Shown here: positions 53,591 through 61,831 of the stretch, piece after piece
Layout of the letters: every line of letters begins with the position of its first letter
Position numbering within the stretch: position 1 is the first letter of the stretch
Source of the DNA: Planctomycetota bacterium
GTDB taxonomy: Bacteria > Planctomycetota > Planctomycetia > Planctomycetales > Planctomycetaceae
NCBI GenBank assembly: GCA_014584345.1
Contig: JACTNB010000019.1
Coordinates: forward strand, 1-64,000
Direction: 5' to 3'
Length of the DNA stretch: 64,000 nt
Made by a program: the position numbers and the translations under genes
The notes under the pieces: model-generated
Databases searched by the model: none
What the model was told of the DNA's origin: nothing
The model's input: the letters and a program-made list of their open reading frames with translations, nothing else

Positions 53591-54685
53591 ATGCGTTTTC
53601 GACATGTCTGCCTGGAATCGGTAGGGTATGTGTTGCCTGCCGAGAGAATAACTTCCGATGAAATCGAAGCCCGCCTGGCCCAGGTTTACGAGCGGTTGCA
53701 TCTCCCCGCAGGCCGCCTCGAACTGATGACGGGAATTACAGAACGCCGCTTCTTTCCGACGGGCAGCAAACCCGGGCCGATCAGCGCGCGGGCAGCGAAT
53801 CTGGCGATCGAAGCCTCTGGGATACCCCGGCATCTGTTCGGTGCGTTGATTCACGGTTCGGTCTGCCGAGATCAGATGGAACCCGCGACGGCCAATCTGG
53901 TGCACCATTGTAGTGGATTGCCTCACTCCGCTCTGGTTCTCGATGTCAGCAATGCCTGCCTGGGACTGTTGAACGGAGCCGTGATTCTGGCCCAGATGAT
54001 TGAAGCGGGACAGATCCGGGCCGGTGTCGTGGTAGGAGCCGAACTGGGCCGGGGACTTGTCGAAGGGACCATCGATTCCCTGAGGCACGATCCCGCCTTG
54101 ACGCGTCAGAGTATCAAACCAGCGTTTGCCTCGTTAACCATCGGCTCCGCAGCCGCGGCTCTGGTGCTGTGCGATCGCCGCTTGAGCCGCAATGGGACAC
54201 ACCTGCTGGGGGGGTGCTGGGGGAACGATACCGCTGCTCACCTGTTGTGTGCCGGAGGAGTAGCAACCGAGAAACATGGGGATCATCGCCCGCGCATGGA
54301 TACGGACTCCGAGGCGTTGCTGGAAGCGGGAATCGCCCTGGCGGAACGGACCTGGCAACAGACCCGGAAGCATTTGAACTGGTCGGAGGCCGACATCCAG
54401 CGGGTATTCACACATCAGGTAGGGAAAGCACATCGGAAGCTGCTGCTGGAACGGCTACGTCTCCCCAGCAACAGCGATTTCCCGATTTACGATCGGTTTG
54501 GCAACACCGGGGCGGTGGCGTTGCCACTCTCGCTGGCTTTGGGGGCGGAACAGTCGCATGTCCCCGCGGGGACCGATGTGGCGTTTCTGGGCATAGGCAG
54601 CGGGCTGAACTCCCTCATGCTGGGCCTACACTGGCAATCGATCGCGGTACAGGGTACCGTTTGGGGAGAGGCAGTGGAGTCATGA
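53591..54685 (+). CDS. 3-oxoacyl-ACP synthase III-like (KAS III/OleA-like thiolase)
   Basis: A 364-residue thiolase-fold condensing enzyme. The catalytic triad fits C123 in DVSNACLGLLNGA, H275 in VFTHQVGKAH and N305 in DRFGNTGAVALP. GITERRFF near residue 50 and the LIHGSVCRDQMEPATANLVHHCSGLP block match FabH-like and OleA-like proteins. It would condense an acyl-CoA or acyl-ACP with a second acyl unit. The length (364, against about 320 for FabH) and the presence of only one copy here without other fatty-acid genes point to a specialised role such as long-chain olefin or ketone synthesis, but OleB, OleC and OleD are not in the window. I took the ATG at 53591 where the homology starts. It is followed by dnaX after 17 bases. 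Confidence 0.8.
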   Translation: MRFRHVCLESVGYVLPAERITSDEIEARLAQVYERLHLPAGRLELMTGITERRFFPTGSKPGPISARAANLAIEASGIPRHLFGALIHGSVCRDQMEPATANLVHHCSGLPHSALVLDVSNACLGLLNGAVILAQMIEAGQIRAGVVVGAELGRGLVEGTIDSLRHDPALTRQSIKPAFASLTIGSAAAALVLCDRRLSRNGTHLLGGCWGNDTAAHLLCAGGVATEKHGDHRPRMDTDSEALLEAGIALAERTWQQTRKHLNWSEADIQRVFTHQVGKAHRKLLLERLRLPSNSDFPIYDRFGNTGAVALPLSLALGAEQSHVPAGTDVAFLGIGSGLNSLMLGLHWQSIAVQGTVWGEAVES

Positions 54686-54702
54686 CAAGGTAAGGGATTC
54701 CG

Positions 54703-56397
54703 GTGGAAACAACAGCAAGTTACACGGTACTGGCACGCCGTTACCGCCCCCAGACATTCGACGACGTGGTGGGGCAGCAGCATGTCGCTCAGGCCTTGAG
54801 GAATGCCATTCGGGCGGACCGCGTGGCTCATGCGTACCTGTTCACGGGGGCACGCGGGGTAGGTAAAACCTCGATGGCGCGGATTCTTGCCAAAGCCCTC
54901 AACTGCAAACAAGCCGTGGACGGTAATCCCTGCAACACCTGCGAAATCTGCCAGGCGATCTCCACGGGTGGCGATGTCGACGTGATGGAAATCGACGGCG
55001 CCTCCAACCGCGGTATCGACGACATTCGCGCCCTGCGGGCCAATGTGGGCATTCGCTCGATGCGCACCCGCGTGAAGATGTATATCATCGACGAAGTGCA
55101 CATGCTCACGAAGGAAGCCTTCAACGCCCTGCTGAAAACACTGGAAGAACCACCCCCCAACGTCAAATTCGTCTTCTGCACCACGGAACCTCAAAAAGTC
55201 CCCGACACGATTCTTTCACGCTGCCAGCGGTTCGATTTCTCCAGCATCGAAACCCAGAAAATCGCCGAACGACTCGCCGAAATCGCCGTGCAGGAAGGGA
55301 TTGAAGTTGCCAGCGACGCCATCGATCTGGTCGCCCGCAGGGCAGGCGGATCGATGCGCGACAGCCAGTCCCTGTTCGATCAACTGCTCGCCTTCGGCGG
55401 ATCCCGCATCGAAGCGCGCGACGTGAATCAACTGCTGGGAACGGCCGACGACGAACGCTTGCTGAAAATCGTGCGGTTTGCGCGCCAGCGTCAGACAGCG
55501 GAATTGCTGCAGGAAATCGATCTGGCTCACCACGAAGGCGTACAACTGGGGAATCTGGTGGATCAACTGGTGAACTGCTACCGCGACCTGCTGGTGCTGC
55601 GATGTGGCGCCCAAAGCGTCGAACTGATTGGCATCGGCCCAGCCAATCGCCAAGCCCTGCAGGCACTCAGCCAGGAATTCAATCTGCCGACCCTCTCGGC
55701 TATCATGCAGATCCTTTCGGAAACCAAATCGAAACTCGCCTGGGTCTCGCATGGACGCGCACTGGTTGATCTGGCCCTGATCCGCATTTCGCAACTGGAA
55801 AACCTGGAGGAGATTTCCCAGTTGATCACGGACCTAAAAAGTGGGAATTTCCCGGTCGGGACCGCCCCCTCCCACGCGCGTGTGAATCCCGCCTCTCCCC
55901 CTCTCGCGCTCTCCGCATCCGCTCAAAAAAAAACTCCTGAATCCCCCCTCCCGGTAGTCCCCGAGGTCGTTTCTCCCCCTTCCCGCATCGATTTCGAGGA
56001 ATCCCGGAAGGAGTCCATCTGGACACAACTCATTGACTCAATAGACGATACAATCAAAGTACACCTCAAGAAAGTCAGCCGAACTGCAATTATTGCGCCA
56101 AATCGACTGGATATTTTCTTTCCCGCGACGTACGCTTTCTCAAAGTCCTGTTTCGAGGACAAGCCTGAGCTTGTTCGCCGGGTGGAAGCACGACTGCGGG
56201 AACTGACAGGGATCACCGTCCAGATACGATTTCATCTCGATCCACCGAAAGGTTCTTCGGACACCAAGACGGAGGACGTGCCCCGCGGATCCACAGTGGC
56301 TCTCCCTCAGCAGAAACCGGACTTCGTGGCATCCGCAGAGGGCATTTTCTCGGCAACGGTCTCTCGCGCGGAACGAATTCGCCGGAACGTCGAGTGA
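54703..56397 (+). CDS. dnaX: DNA polymerase III clamp-loader subunits tau/gamma
   Basis: A 564-residue DnaX starting at GTG with AAGG upstream. Domain I-II carries Walker A GARGVGKTS (49-57), a zinc module (C68, C77, C80, C83), Walker B MYIIDEVHML and the sensor LSRCQRF. Domain III follows to about residue 370. The C-terminal part (about 430-564) is variable, as in other bacteria, and should bind the polymerase and helicase. Nine consecutive A bases at 55925-55933 (codons 408-411) precede stops in both other frames, so a truncated gamma of about 412 residues could be made. The gene leads a dnaX-ybaB-recR order that is widely conserved. Confidence 0.95.
   Translation: METTASYTVLARRYRPQTFDDVVGQQHVAQALRNAIRADRVAHAYLFTGARGVGKTSMARILAKALNCKQAVDGNPCNTCEICQAISTGGDVDVMEIDGASNRGIDDIRALRANVGIRSMRTRVKMYIIDEVHMLTKEAFNALLKTLEEPPPNVKFVFCTTEPQKVPDTILSRCQRFDFSSIETQKIAERLAEIAVQEGIEVASDAIDLVARRAGGSMRDSQSLFDQLLAFGGSRIEARDVNQLLGTADDERLLKIVRFARQRQTAELLQEIDLAHHEGVQLGNLVDQLVNCYRDLLVLRCGAQSVELIGIGPANRQALQALSQEFNLPTLSAIMQILSETKSKLAWVSHGRALVDLALIRISQLENLEEISQLITDLKSGNFPVGTAPSHARVNPASPPLALSASAQKKTPESPLPVVPEVVSPPSRIDFEESRKESIWTQLIDSIDDTIKVHLKKVSRTAIIAPNRLDIFFPATYAFSKSCFEDKPELVRRVEARLRELTGITVQIRFHLDPPKGSSDTKTEDVPRGSTVALPQQKPDFVASAEGIFSATVSRAERIRRNVE
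55925..55933 (+). promoter_or_regulatory. A9 slippage site in dnaX
   Basis: Nine A bases encode the end of Gln-Lys-Lys-Thr. A shift of -1 leads to TGA at 55938-55940 and a shift of +1 to TAG at 55955-55957. An A9 run is the site of transcriptional slippage that makes gamma in Thermus thermophilus dnaX. Here the use of the site is a prediction. Confidence 0.6.
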
Positions 56398-56483
56398 GTT
56401 CTCGCCGCGGCCCGTCGGAATATGAAATCATATCGTCAGATTGCCGGTCACCCGAAGGGGATACGTAAGGAGTCGCCCGGAAT

Positions 56484-56505
56484 AGGGGGCCTTGTAGGGG
56501 CCCCT
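56484..56505 (+). terminator. Possible weak terminator between dnaX and ybaB
   Basis: AGGGGGCC (56484-56491) can pair with GGGGCCCCT (56497-56505) over five bases, a mismatch and two more bases, followed by T-rich TTGGTTGTCGTTTT. It could reduce expression of ybaB and recR relative to dnaX. Confidence 0.35.
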
Positions 56506-56638
56506 TGGTTGTCGTTTTGGGTCCGGCCCTTCGAGACGATCCGCAAGGTCGTTGGCGGAAAGAGAAAGCCGGGGGATCGGGTGCCAGCTTGCTGGGATAA
56601 AAACGGGAAACTGGAGTACGGAAAGCAAGAGGTATCAC

Positions 56639-56989
56639 ATGTTCAAAGGCCTGTCCAACTTTGCTTCGATGATGAAGCAAGCCCAGGAATTCCAGGGAAA
56701 AATGGGGGCATTTCAGGAATCGCTGAGAGAGCTGCAAGTGACCGGAGAAGCCGGTGCGGGCATGGTCCGCGCGACCGTCAACGGGCAACAGCAGGTCCTG
56801 GGCTGCCAGATCGATCCGGCGTTGCTGCAATCGGGCGACCGGGAGATGCTGGAAGAACTGGTCGTCTCGGCTGTGAATCAGGCCTTGGAGAAATCGCGGC
56901 AACTGGCAGCGGAAAAAATGTCCACTCTGACCGAAGGTTTCAGCCTGCCGGGCCTGCAGGATGCTCTTTCCAATTTCATGCCAAAGTGA
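56639..56989 (+). CDS. ybaB: YbaB/EbfC nucleoid-associated protein
   Basis: A 116-residue protein of the YbaB/EbfC family, which forms small dimers that bind DNA and the nucleoid. The features are MMKQAQEFQGKMGAFQESLRELQVTGEAGAGMVRATVNGQQQVLGCQIDPALL and LEELVVSAVNQALEKSRQLAAEKMS, as in homologues. The start at 56639 has AGAGG 6-8 bases upstream. It lies between dnaX and recR, its usual neighbours, in the same orientation. Confidence 0.92.
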   Translation: MFKGLSNFASMMKQAQEFQGKMGAFQESLRELQVTGEAGAGMVRATVNGQQQVLGCQIDPALLQSGDREMLEELVVSAVNQALEKSRQLAAEKMSTLTEGFSLPGLQDALSNFMPK

Positions 56990-57201
56990 GACAATCCCCG
57001 GCGCGCCACGAGGTGCGAAGGATCGGGTTATTTTTTAATAGTACGGGAAATCGTCCACCAATTGTTGTGCCTTGGTTTGAAAAGCAACGCGTAATCCGTG
57101 CTACACACAGCGTACCCCGCGATCAATTCACAGCCTCGCAGCGTACTCCGCGTATCACATACAGTCCGAAACCGGGAGCAGCGACTAGTCCGCCACGATT
57201 C
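56990..57201. repeat. Dispersed repeat between ybaB and recR
   Basis: These 212 bases interrupt a normally tight gene pair. They share TGTTGTGCCTTGGTTTG (57063-57079, complement of 44215-44231 with one mismatch) and CCGCGATCAATTCACAGCCTC (57117-57137, same strand as 44160-44184 but four bases shorter) with the region before lysA. The two pieces are in opposite relative orientation in the two copies. CAGCGTACCCC and CAGCGTACTCC also flank the second piece. It is probably a decayed mobile or palindromic element. Confidence 0.55.
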
Positions 57202-57813
57202 ATGGAACAGCAAACACATCCCTATGGTCCGAGCGTGGGCCGCCTGATCGAAGAATTTTCCCAGATGCCAGGGGTGGGTCGGAAATCGGCCGAGCGCCTG
57301 GCGTTGTACGTGGTCAACCTGAAAAAACCGGCGGCAGCCCGCCTGATCCAGGCGATCGACGCAGTGAAACGGAATATCCGTCGCTGCCAGATTTGCCACA
57401 CGCTGACGGAATCGGATGTCTGCGAGGTCTGCGCGGACCCCCGCCGCGACGCCCACGTCGTCTGCGTGGTGGAGCAACCCAAGGACGTGATTTCCCTGGA
57501 GGCCTCGGGAGTGTTTCAAGGGCGGTATCATGTGCTGCACGGATGCCTGTCTCCCTTGAACGGGATCGGTCCGGAACAGTTGACGATCGCCTCCCTGGTG
57601 CATCGCGTTCGCGCGCAGGAAGTCACGGAACTGGTGATGGCGACGAATCCGACGCTCGAAGGGGATGGTACCGCCTTGTATATATCCAACTTGCTGGCCA
57701 GCGACAACGTGCGTATCACGCGGTTGGCCCGGGGAATAGCCTCGGGGAGCGTGCTGGAGTTTGCCAACAAGGAGATGCTGGCCGATGCCCTCCGCGGGAG
57801 ACAGAGTTTTTGA
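57202..57813 (+). CDS. recR: Recombination protein RecR
   Basis: A 203-residue RecR. A helix-hairpin-helix (FSQMPGVGRKSAERLALYVV, about residues 19-38) is followed by a zinc finger (C62, C65, C74, C77) and a Toprim domain (VCVVEQPKDVISLEASGVFQGRYHVLHGCLSPLNGIGPE, ending with LVMATNPTLEGDGTALYI). It works with RecO and RecF in loading RecA at gaps. I chose the ATG at 57202. An open frame runs back to 56422 but passes through the repeat and has no RecR-like sequence there. No strong ribosome site is visible before this ATG. Confidence 0.93.
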   Translation: MEQQTHPYGPSVGRLIEEFSQMPGVGRKSAERLALYVVNLKKPAAARLIQAIDAVKRNIRRCQICHTLTESDVCEVCADPRRDAHVVCVVEQPKDVISLEASGVFQGRYHVLHGCLSPLNGIGPEQLTIASLVHRVRAQEVTELVMATNPTLEGDGTALYISNLLASDNVRITRLARGIASGSVLEFANKEMLADALRGRQSF

Positions 57814-57843
57814 CGCACGCACCCCTTCCCCGCGATACAACAC

Positions 57844-57868
57844 CCGGCAATGTTTCTAAAATTGCCGG
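57844..57868 (+). terminator. Hairpin after recR
   Basis: CCGGCAAT (57844-57851) pairs perfectly with ATTGCCGG (57861-57868). No T run follows, so it is only a possible terminator or RNA stop structure before rpoN. Confidence 0.35.
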
Positions 57869-57938
57869 CAGGACACGCTCCTGGCAGTAAACACAAGATT
57901 TTCGATGAGCTGAATTTCCAGAAGACTCCTATTCCATC

Positions 57939-59411
57939 ATGCACCTGAATTTTTCACAGCAAATGAAGATGAGCCAGCAAATGAAGCTGGCTCCGCGCAT
58001 GATTCAATCGATGGAAATCCTGCAAATGTCCGTCATGGCGTTGCAGGAAAAAATTGAGCAGGAACTGAGTGAAAACGTTGTCCTGGAAGTTACGGATCCC
58101 CGTCAGCGGGACCTGCACGAAACCATTGCAGCCGACCCCCTGCTGGGGAAGGATATCGATCGTCGCGAGATCGTGGTCGATAGCGACCACAACAATCAGG
58201 CCGACTTCGAACGCCTCGTGGAAATGTCCGCCGACTGGCCCGAGGACAACTTCACTTCGGGAGGGAAACCTTCCTCCAACCGCATTGACGAATTTTCGGA
58301 TCGCCAGCACGACCTGATGGGTAACCTGGAGGCACATCCCCAGTCACTCCAGGATTATCTGCTGGAACAGTTTCATTATTTCAGCAGCGATTTCGAGGAA
58401 CGGGCCTTTGGCGAGTTCCTGATCCAGAATCTCGACGAACAGGGGCGCCTGCAGGGTACGCTGCCGGAACTGATCCAGGTATATGGCAAGCCGATCGAGC
58501 GTAGCACCGCGGAAAAAGTGCTGGGAATGCTGCAGAAACTCGATCCGCCCGGTGTGGGCGCGAGGAATCTACAGGAATGCCTGTTACTGCAGATCAACGA
58601 AGAGACACCGTATCGCGACGTGCTGACCACGCTGATCACCGACCACCTCGAAAGCATCAGCCAGAATCGTCTGCCTCTGATTGAACGCCAAACAGGGTAT
58701 TCCATGGAAACCATCAAGGCCGCCCTGGAACAACTGCGCGGTTTCGAGCCTTACCCCGGCCGCCGGTTCATCAGCCATGTGTCGCAAAATGTCACGCCCG
58801 ATGTCCGCGTGGAACTGGACAGCGACGGTCACTGGACCGTGCAACTTCTAAATGAATACACGCCGGAACTGCGAATTTCCCGCCGGTATCTGAAAATGCT
58901 GGCAGCCAACCCCGATCCACAAACTAAGGAATATATCCGCAAGAAAATCGAATCCGCGAAGTGGCTGATCGATTCCATCGAGCAACGGCACACCACGCTA
59001 AGGAAAGTCGCGCAGGCCATTGTCGATCATCAGACGGAGTTCCTGGAAACCGGCCCCGAAGCAATTGTCCCCCTGAAAATGCAGCAGGTGGCCGATGACG
59101 TTGGGGTGCACGTCACCACGGTTTCCCGCGCTGTGGATGGCAAATGGATGGAAACCCCCAGGGGACTGTATCCGCTACGGCGGTTCTTCGGAGGAGGGAC
59201 CGTGACAGCGGACGGCGACGAGGTGGCCTGGCAGAAAATCCGCCTGAAATTACAGGAAGTGATTGACGGCGAAGACAAGCAGGATCCCCTCAGTGACGAA
59301 GCGCTGGTGCAGGTAATGGCCGACCACGGGTATAATCTGGCACGCAGAACGATCACCAAATACCGCAAGGCCATGAATATTCCCTCGTCGAGACAACGCA
59401 AGGAATACTAA
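57939..59411 (+). CDS. rpoN: RNA polymerase sigma-54 factor
   Basis: A 490-residue RpoN. Region I is Gln/Leu-rich (NFSQQMKMSQQMKLAPRMIQSMEILQMSVMALQEKIEQELSENVVLEV), region II is acidic, and region III contains the core-binding part (GVGARNLQECLLLQI, LEQLRGFEPYPGRRFISHV), the helix-turn-helix (LKMQQVADDVGVHVTTVSRAVDGKWMETPRGLYPLRRFF) and the RpoN box LARRTITKYRKAMNIPSSRQRK at the end. It needs an AAA+ activator to open promoters with -24/-12 elements. It is convergent with the HPr gene. rpoN next to hpf and ptsN genes is a common neighbourhood in bacteria. Confidence 0.95.
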   Translation: MHLNFSQQMKMSQQMKLAPRMIQSMEILQMSVMALQEKIEQELSENVVLEVTDPRQRDLHETIAADPLLGKDIDRREIVVDSDHNNQADFERLVEMSADWPEDNFTSGGKPSSNRIDEFSDRQHDLMGNLEAHPQSLQDYLLEQFHYFSSDFEERAFGEFLIQNLDEQGRLQGTLPELIQVYGKPIERSTAEKVLGMLQKLDPPGVGARNLQECLLLQINEETPYRDVLTTLITDHLESISQNRLPLIERQTGYSMETIKAALEQLRGFEPYPGRRFISHVSQNVTPDVRVELDSDGHWTVQLLNEYTPELRISRRYLKMLAANPDPQTKEYIRKKIESAKWLIDSIEQRHTTLRKVAQAIVDHQTEFLETGPEAIVPLKMQQVADDVGVHVTTVSRAVDGKWMETPRGLYPLRRFFGGGTVTADGDEVAWQKIRLKLQEVIDGEDKQDPLSDEALVQVMADHGYNLARRTITKYRKAMNIPSSRQRKEY

Positions 59412-59495
59412 CCCGGCGTCACCGCACCGTTGCGGCTACTGCAGTCGATCCGCCGGGATGCCGGAAGCGAGCCACGCGGGCGCGGCATCGGGAAA

Positions 59496-59807
59496 TCAGT
59501 GGGAGCGATCCACGAAGAAGTCGTTATCGAACAATTCCACGAGCTTTTCAATGGCTTCCTCCGCCTGCTGACCCTCGGCTTCGAGAAACAAGCGGGTCCC
59601 CTGTTCCGCCCGTAATGTCATTAAATCGAACAAGGCCTTGGCATCGACGGTCAGTTCATCTCGTTGTATGCGGATTTCGCAGTCATACCTGCGCGCCAAT
59701 TCAGCAATCTTCGAGCAGGGAACGAGGTGTAATCCGTTGGCCAGATTCACAACGACTTCCTCTCGGGCGTTATTGCGTTTTCCCATGACGATCTGATCAC
59801 GCTCCAT
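59496..59807 (-). CDS. HPr-family phosphocarrier with altered active site
   Basis: A 103-residue HPr-like protein. The phosphorylated histidine fits H27 in ANGLHLVPCSKIAELA; canonical HPr has GLHARPA here, so the Arg two residues after the His is Val and the Ala is Cys. The second signature, usually AKSIMxLMxL with the regulatory Ser, reads DAKALFDLMTLRA, so that Ser is Ala. It should still have the beta-alpha fold (VVVNLANGL, EIRIQRDELTV, TRLFLEAEG). I chose the ATG at 59807 because GGGAG lies 9 bases upstream. It probably takes phosphate from an EI-like protein and passes it to PtsN, but the loss of the Arg makes normal transfer uncertain. Confidence 0.8.
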   Translation of the reverse strand: MERDQIVMGKRNNAREEVVVNLANGLHLVPCSKIAELARRYDCEIRIQRDELTVDAKALFDLMTLRAEQGTRLFLEAEGQQAEEAIEKLVELFDNDFFVDRSH

Positions 59808-60171
59808 TAAGATCAACTCCCGGCATAAGCTCTACTCTTACTTCAAATTCGATGATTCGGATGCTTCACGCTGTCAGCGGAACAGGCTCCACGGATGTGG
59901 GCCGAACAGATAAAACCCCGACACGGCAATCTCCGCCAAAGCTCGCGGCGGAGGATACGGAAACAGCAAAGAGTGGATTTTTCAGGATTCGAGACGCGTC
60001 ATCCATTCCGTGTCGAACTCATTGGGGAAAATCCCGAGGAGAGTCCCCTTCTCGACACCCGCGCAATATAAACATATCTTTATGAGCAAGGCGAGATGAA
60101 TTCCTGGAAATTTGGCGTCTTCCTTGAAATTTCCAGAGTGCAAATGGGATGCCCAATAGGATCAAAAAAAC
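59808..60171. other. Non-coding region between ptsN and HPr genes
   Basis: 364 bases between two minus-strand genes that often lie close together. A plus-strand open frame (59852-60085) has composition unlike a gene and no ribosome site. I see no clear terminator, and the HPr gene may have its own promoter here. Confidence 0.35.
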
Positions 60172-60642
60172 TCAGAGTTCGTCTTGATCGACTTCCCGCA
60201 GGAGTTCCATGACGTGTTCTGGCGTTTGGGACTGTCGGATGAAATTGCAGAAATTTTCACTGCGTAGATGACGGGAAATTGTTTCCAGTGCACGCAAGTG
60301 GTCACCCGGGCGATCCGGCGGAGAAATGAGTAGAAACAGAATATAGACATCCTCGCCGTCCAGGCTGGCAAAATCCACACCTTCCGGCGCGACCGCGATG
60401 GTGGCAACCAGCCCTTCGACCGAGGGATGCTTGGTGTGGGGAACCGCGATTCCCTTACCAATCCCGGTCGATCCGAGTTCTTCGCGTTTCAGAATTGCCG
60501 AAACGATACTTTCTTCGTTTTCCGCGGCAATCTGCCCTGTATGACGCAGACTGGCCACCATTTGGCGGACTGCCTGCTCCTTGGTATCCACCTTCAAATC
60601 CGTGATGATGGCACCTTTGTCTACAATCTCAGAAAATTTCAT
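60172..60642 (-). CDS. ptsN: PTS EIIA nitrogen-type protein (PtsN)
   Basis: A 156-residue EIIA of the nitrogen/fructose type. The phosphorylated His is H69 in GIGKGIAVPHTKHPSVEG, and the ILKREELGSTGIGKGIAVPH block is typical. It has no EIIB or EIIC and so is a regulatory EIIA, which in other bacteria controls potassium uptake and stress responses according to its phosphorylation. The ATG at 60642 was chosen because the upstream in-frame GTG is part of its ribosome site (GGGAG). It lies between hpf and the HPr gene on the same strand, an arrangement typical of rpoN neighbourhoods. Confidence 0.9.
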   Translation of the reverse strand: MKFSEIVDKGAIITDLKVDTKEQAVRQMVASLRHTGQIAAENEESIVSAILKREELGSTGIGKGIAVPHTKHPSVEGLVATIAVAPEGVDFASLDGEDVYILFLLISPPDRPGDHLRALETISRHLRSENFCNFIRQSQTPEHVMELLREVDQDEL

Positions 60643-60803
60643 CGAGGATGCTCCCACTAAAACTACGTCCCACGCTGGCAGGCAAGGCGATGCACGAAAC
60701 AGCCTGTTTCCAGTCCGGGACTACATAACAAAATTTGGATCATAAGCGATGGCCAGTTCAATTGCACCCCCATTCCCTTGCGAAACAGGGGGGATCGACC
60801 GGG

Positions 60804-61166
60804 TCATGCGGATTCTTCGCCCGGCATCGGTTCCTCGGCCAAGGGACTGGTCAATTCGTTCAACGGTTTATCGCGCCGATGATCCTGAATTTGTTCCTTG
60901 TATTTTTTGATCTGATGTTCAATTTTGTGCAGGGCCTGATCGAACGATTTTTGGGCATCCTCGCCTTCATGATGCGCAACAAAATCGTGCTTATGTTCCG
61001 CATCGACCAGGATTTCCGCATTGACCCGGCCGTCATTGAACGCGAAGGTCACGTTGATTTGAGTCACACGCTCGAAATAGACGAGTAGTTTTGCTGCTTT
61101 TTCCCGGATATGGGCCTGCACGGTCTCGCCGATGCTGCCGTGACGGCAAGATATTTCCACCTGCAC
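60804..61166 (-). CDS. hpf: Short hibernation-promoting factor / RaiA
   Basis: A 120-residue S30AE-family protein: QVEISCRHGSIGETVQAHIREKAAKLLVYFERVTQINVTF, then HDFVAHHEGEDAQKSFDQALHKIEHQIKKYKEQIQDHR. It binds the small ribosomal subunit and stops translation when growth slows. It lacks the C-terminal dimerisation domain of long HPF and so belongs to the short type. The start is the GTG at 61166 with AGGAG 8 bases upstream; an in-frame run to 61526 is not homologous. It lies upstream of ptsN, and all three genes could respond to nutrient state together with sigma-54. Confidence 0.9.
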   Translation of the reverse strand: MQVEISCRHGSIGETVQAHIREKAAKLLVYFERVTQINVTFAFNDGRVNAEILVDAEHKHDFVAHHEGEDAQKSFDQALHKIEHQIKKYKEQIQDHRRDKPLNELTSPLAEEPMPGEESA

Positions 61167-61831
61167 TATCGTTGCTCCTGCTGCATTTCTGGAAGTCAAT
61201 TGACAATTACATTTTCGCGGACATGGTCGCCGATAGTTGCAGACATGCAGGAATTCCCGGGAAATCCCAACCCCGCGGTTATTGAGCAGCGATGCTCCAA
61301 TGCCCGGCGCAGGTGTGGTTCCGTTCCCTGCCTCGTCGCAAAATCTTCCTTCCCGTTCCACTCTGTAGATTCCGCTGATTGTAAACAGCTTGGAAGGCGA
61401 GTCAAACCAGCGGAACCCTCGCGGAGCGGCATTACCAGATTTCTTGACGATTCGCTGGATCGGGAGTCGGCTGGGATTTCCCCACGACTCCCGATCCCCC
61501 TGGCGGATGCCCTTCCCCAACTGCACGAGCCCTCTCGCAAACTGTTCACGTACGGCGATGCCGTCTGCTTCCGTAAAGGAGCGTGCTGTTGGACTGGCTC
61601 TCAGGCCCCCGATTTACCTACGATAGACGGCAGACTACACCAGACGATGGGGTATGCCAGGGTCCGCTGCCCCCGTAAGCTAGGGGAAATGACTCCACGG
61701 CAATTATCCCGGGTAACATCGGCAAGGTCGCACAGCTTTTTGTCCTCCGATCTCCGCAGCCGGGCCTTGGGAGCAAACCGTGCGGTAAGCCACTCGAATA
61801 GATAACTAAAGTGAATCCAGGGAGCCTCGCG
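61167..61831. other. Non-coding region with a 13-bp perfect stem-loop
   Basis: 665 bases between the divergent hpf and SGNH hydrolase genes. GGATCGGGAGTCG (61457-61469) is perfectly complementary to CGACTCCCGATCC (61485-61497) around a 15-base loop. No T run follows, so it is not a simple terminator. It could be part of a structured RNA or a binding site. A weak minus-strand frame at 61601-61951 overlaps the hydrolase start and was not accepted as a gene. Confidence 0.45.

Noticed and set aside
56422..57201. Extended N terminus of recR in the same frame
   Set aside because: It runs out of frame through ybaB and through the repeat region. RecR homology starts at the ATG at 57202.
59852..60085. 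77-codon plus-strand open frame between ptsN and HPr genes
   Set aside because: No ribosome site, low-complexity Ser/Arg/Thr content and no motif.
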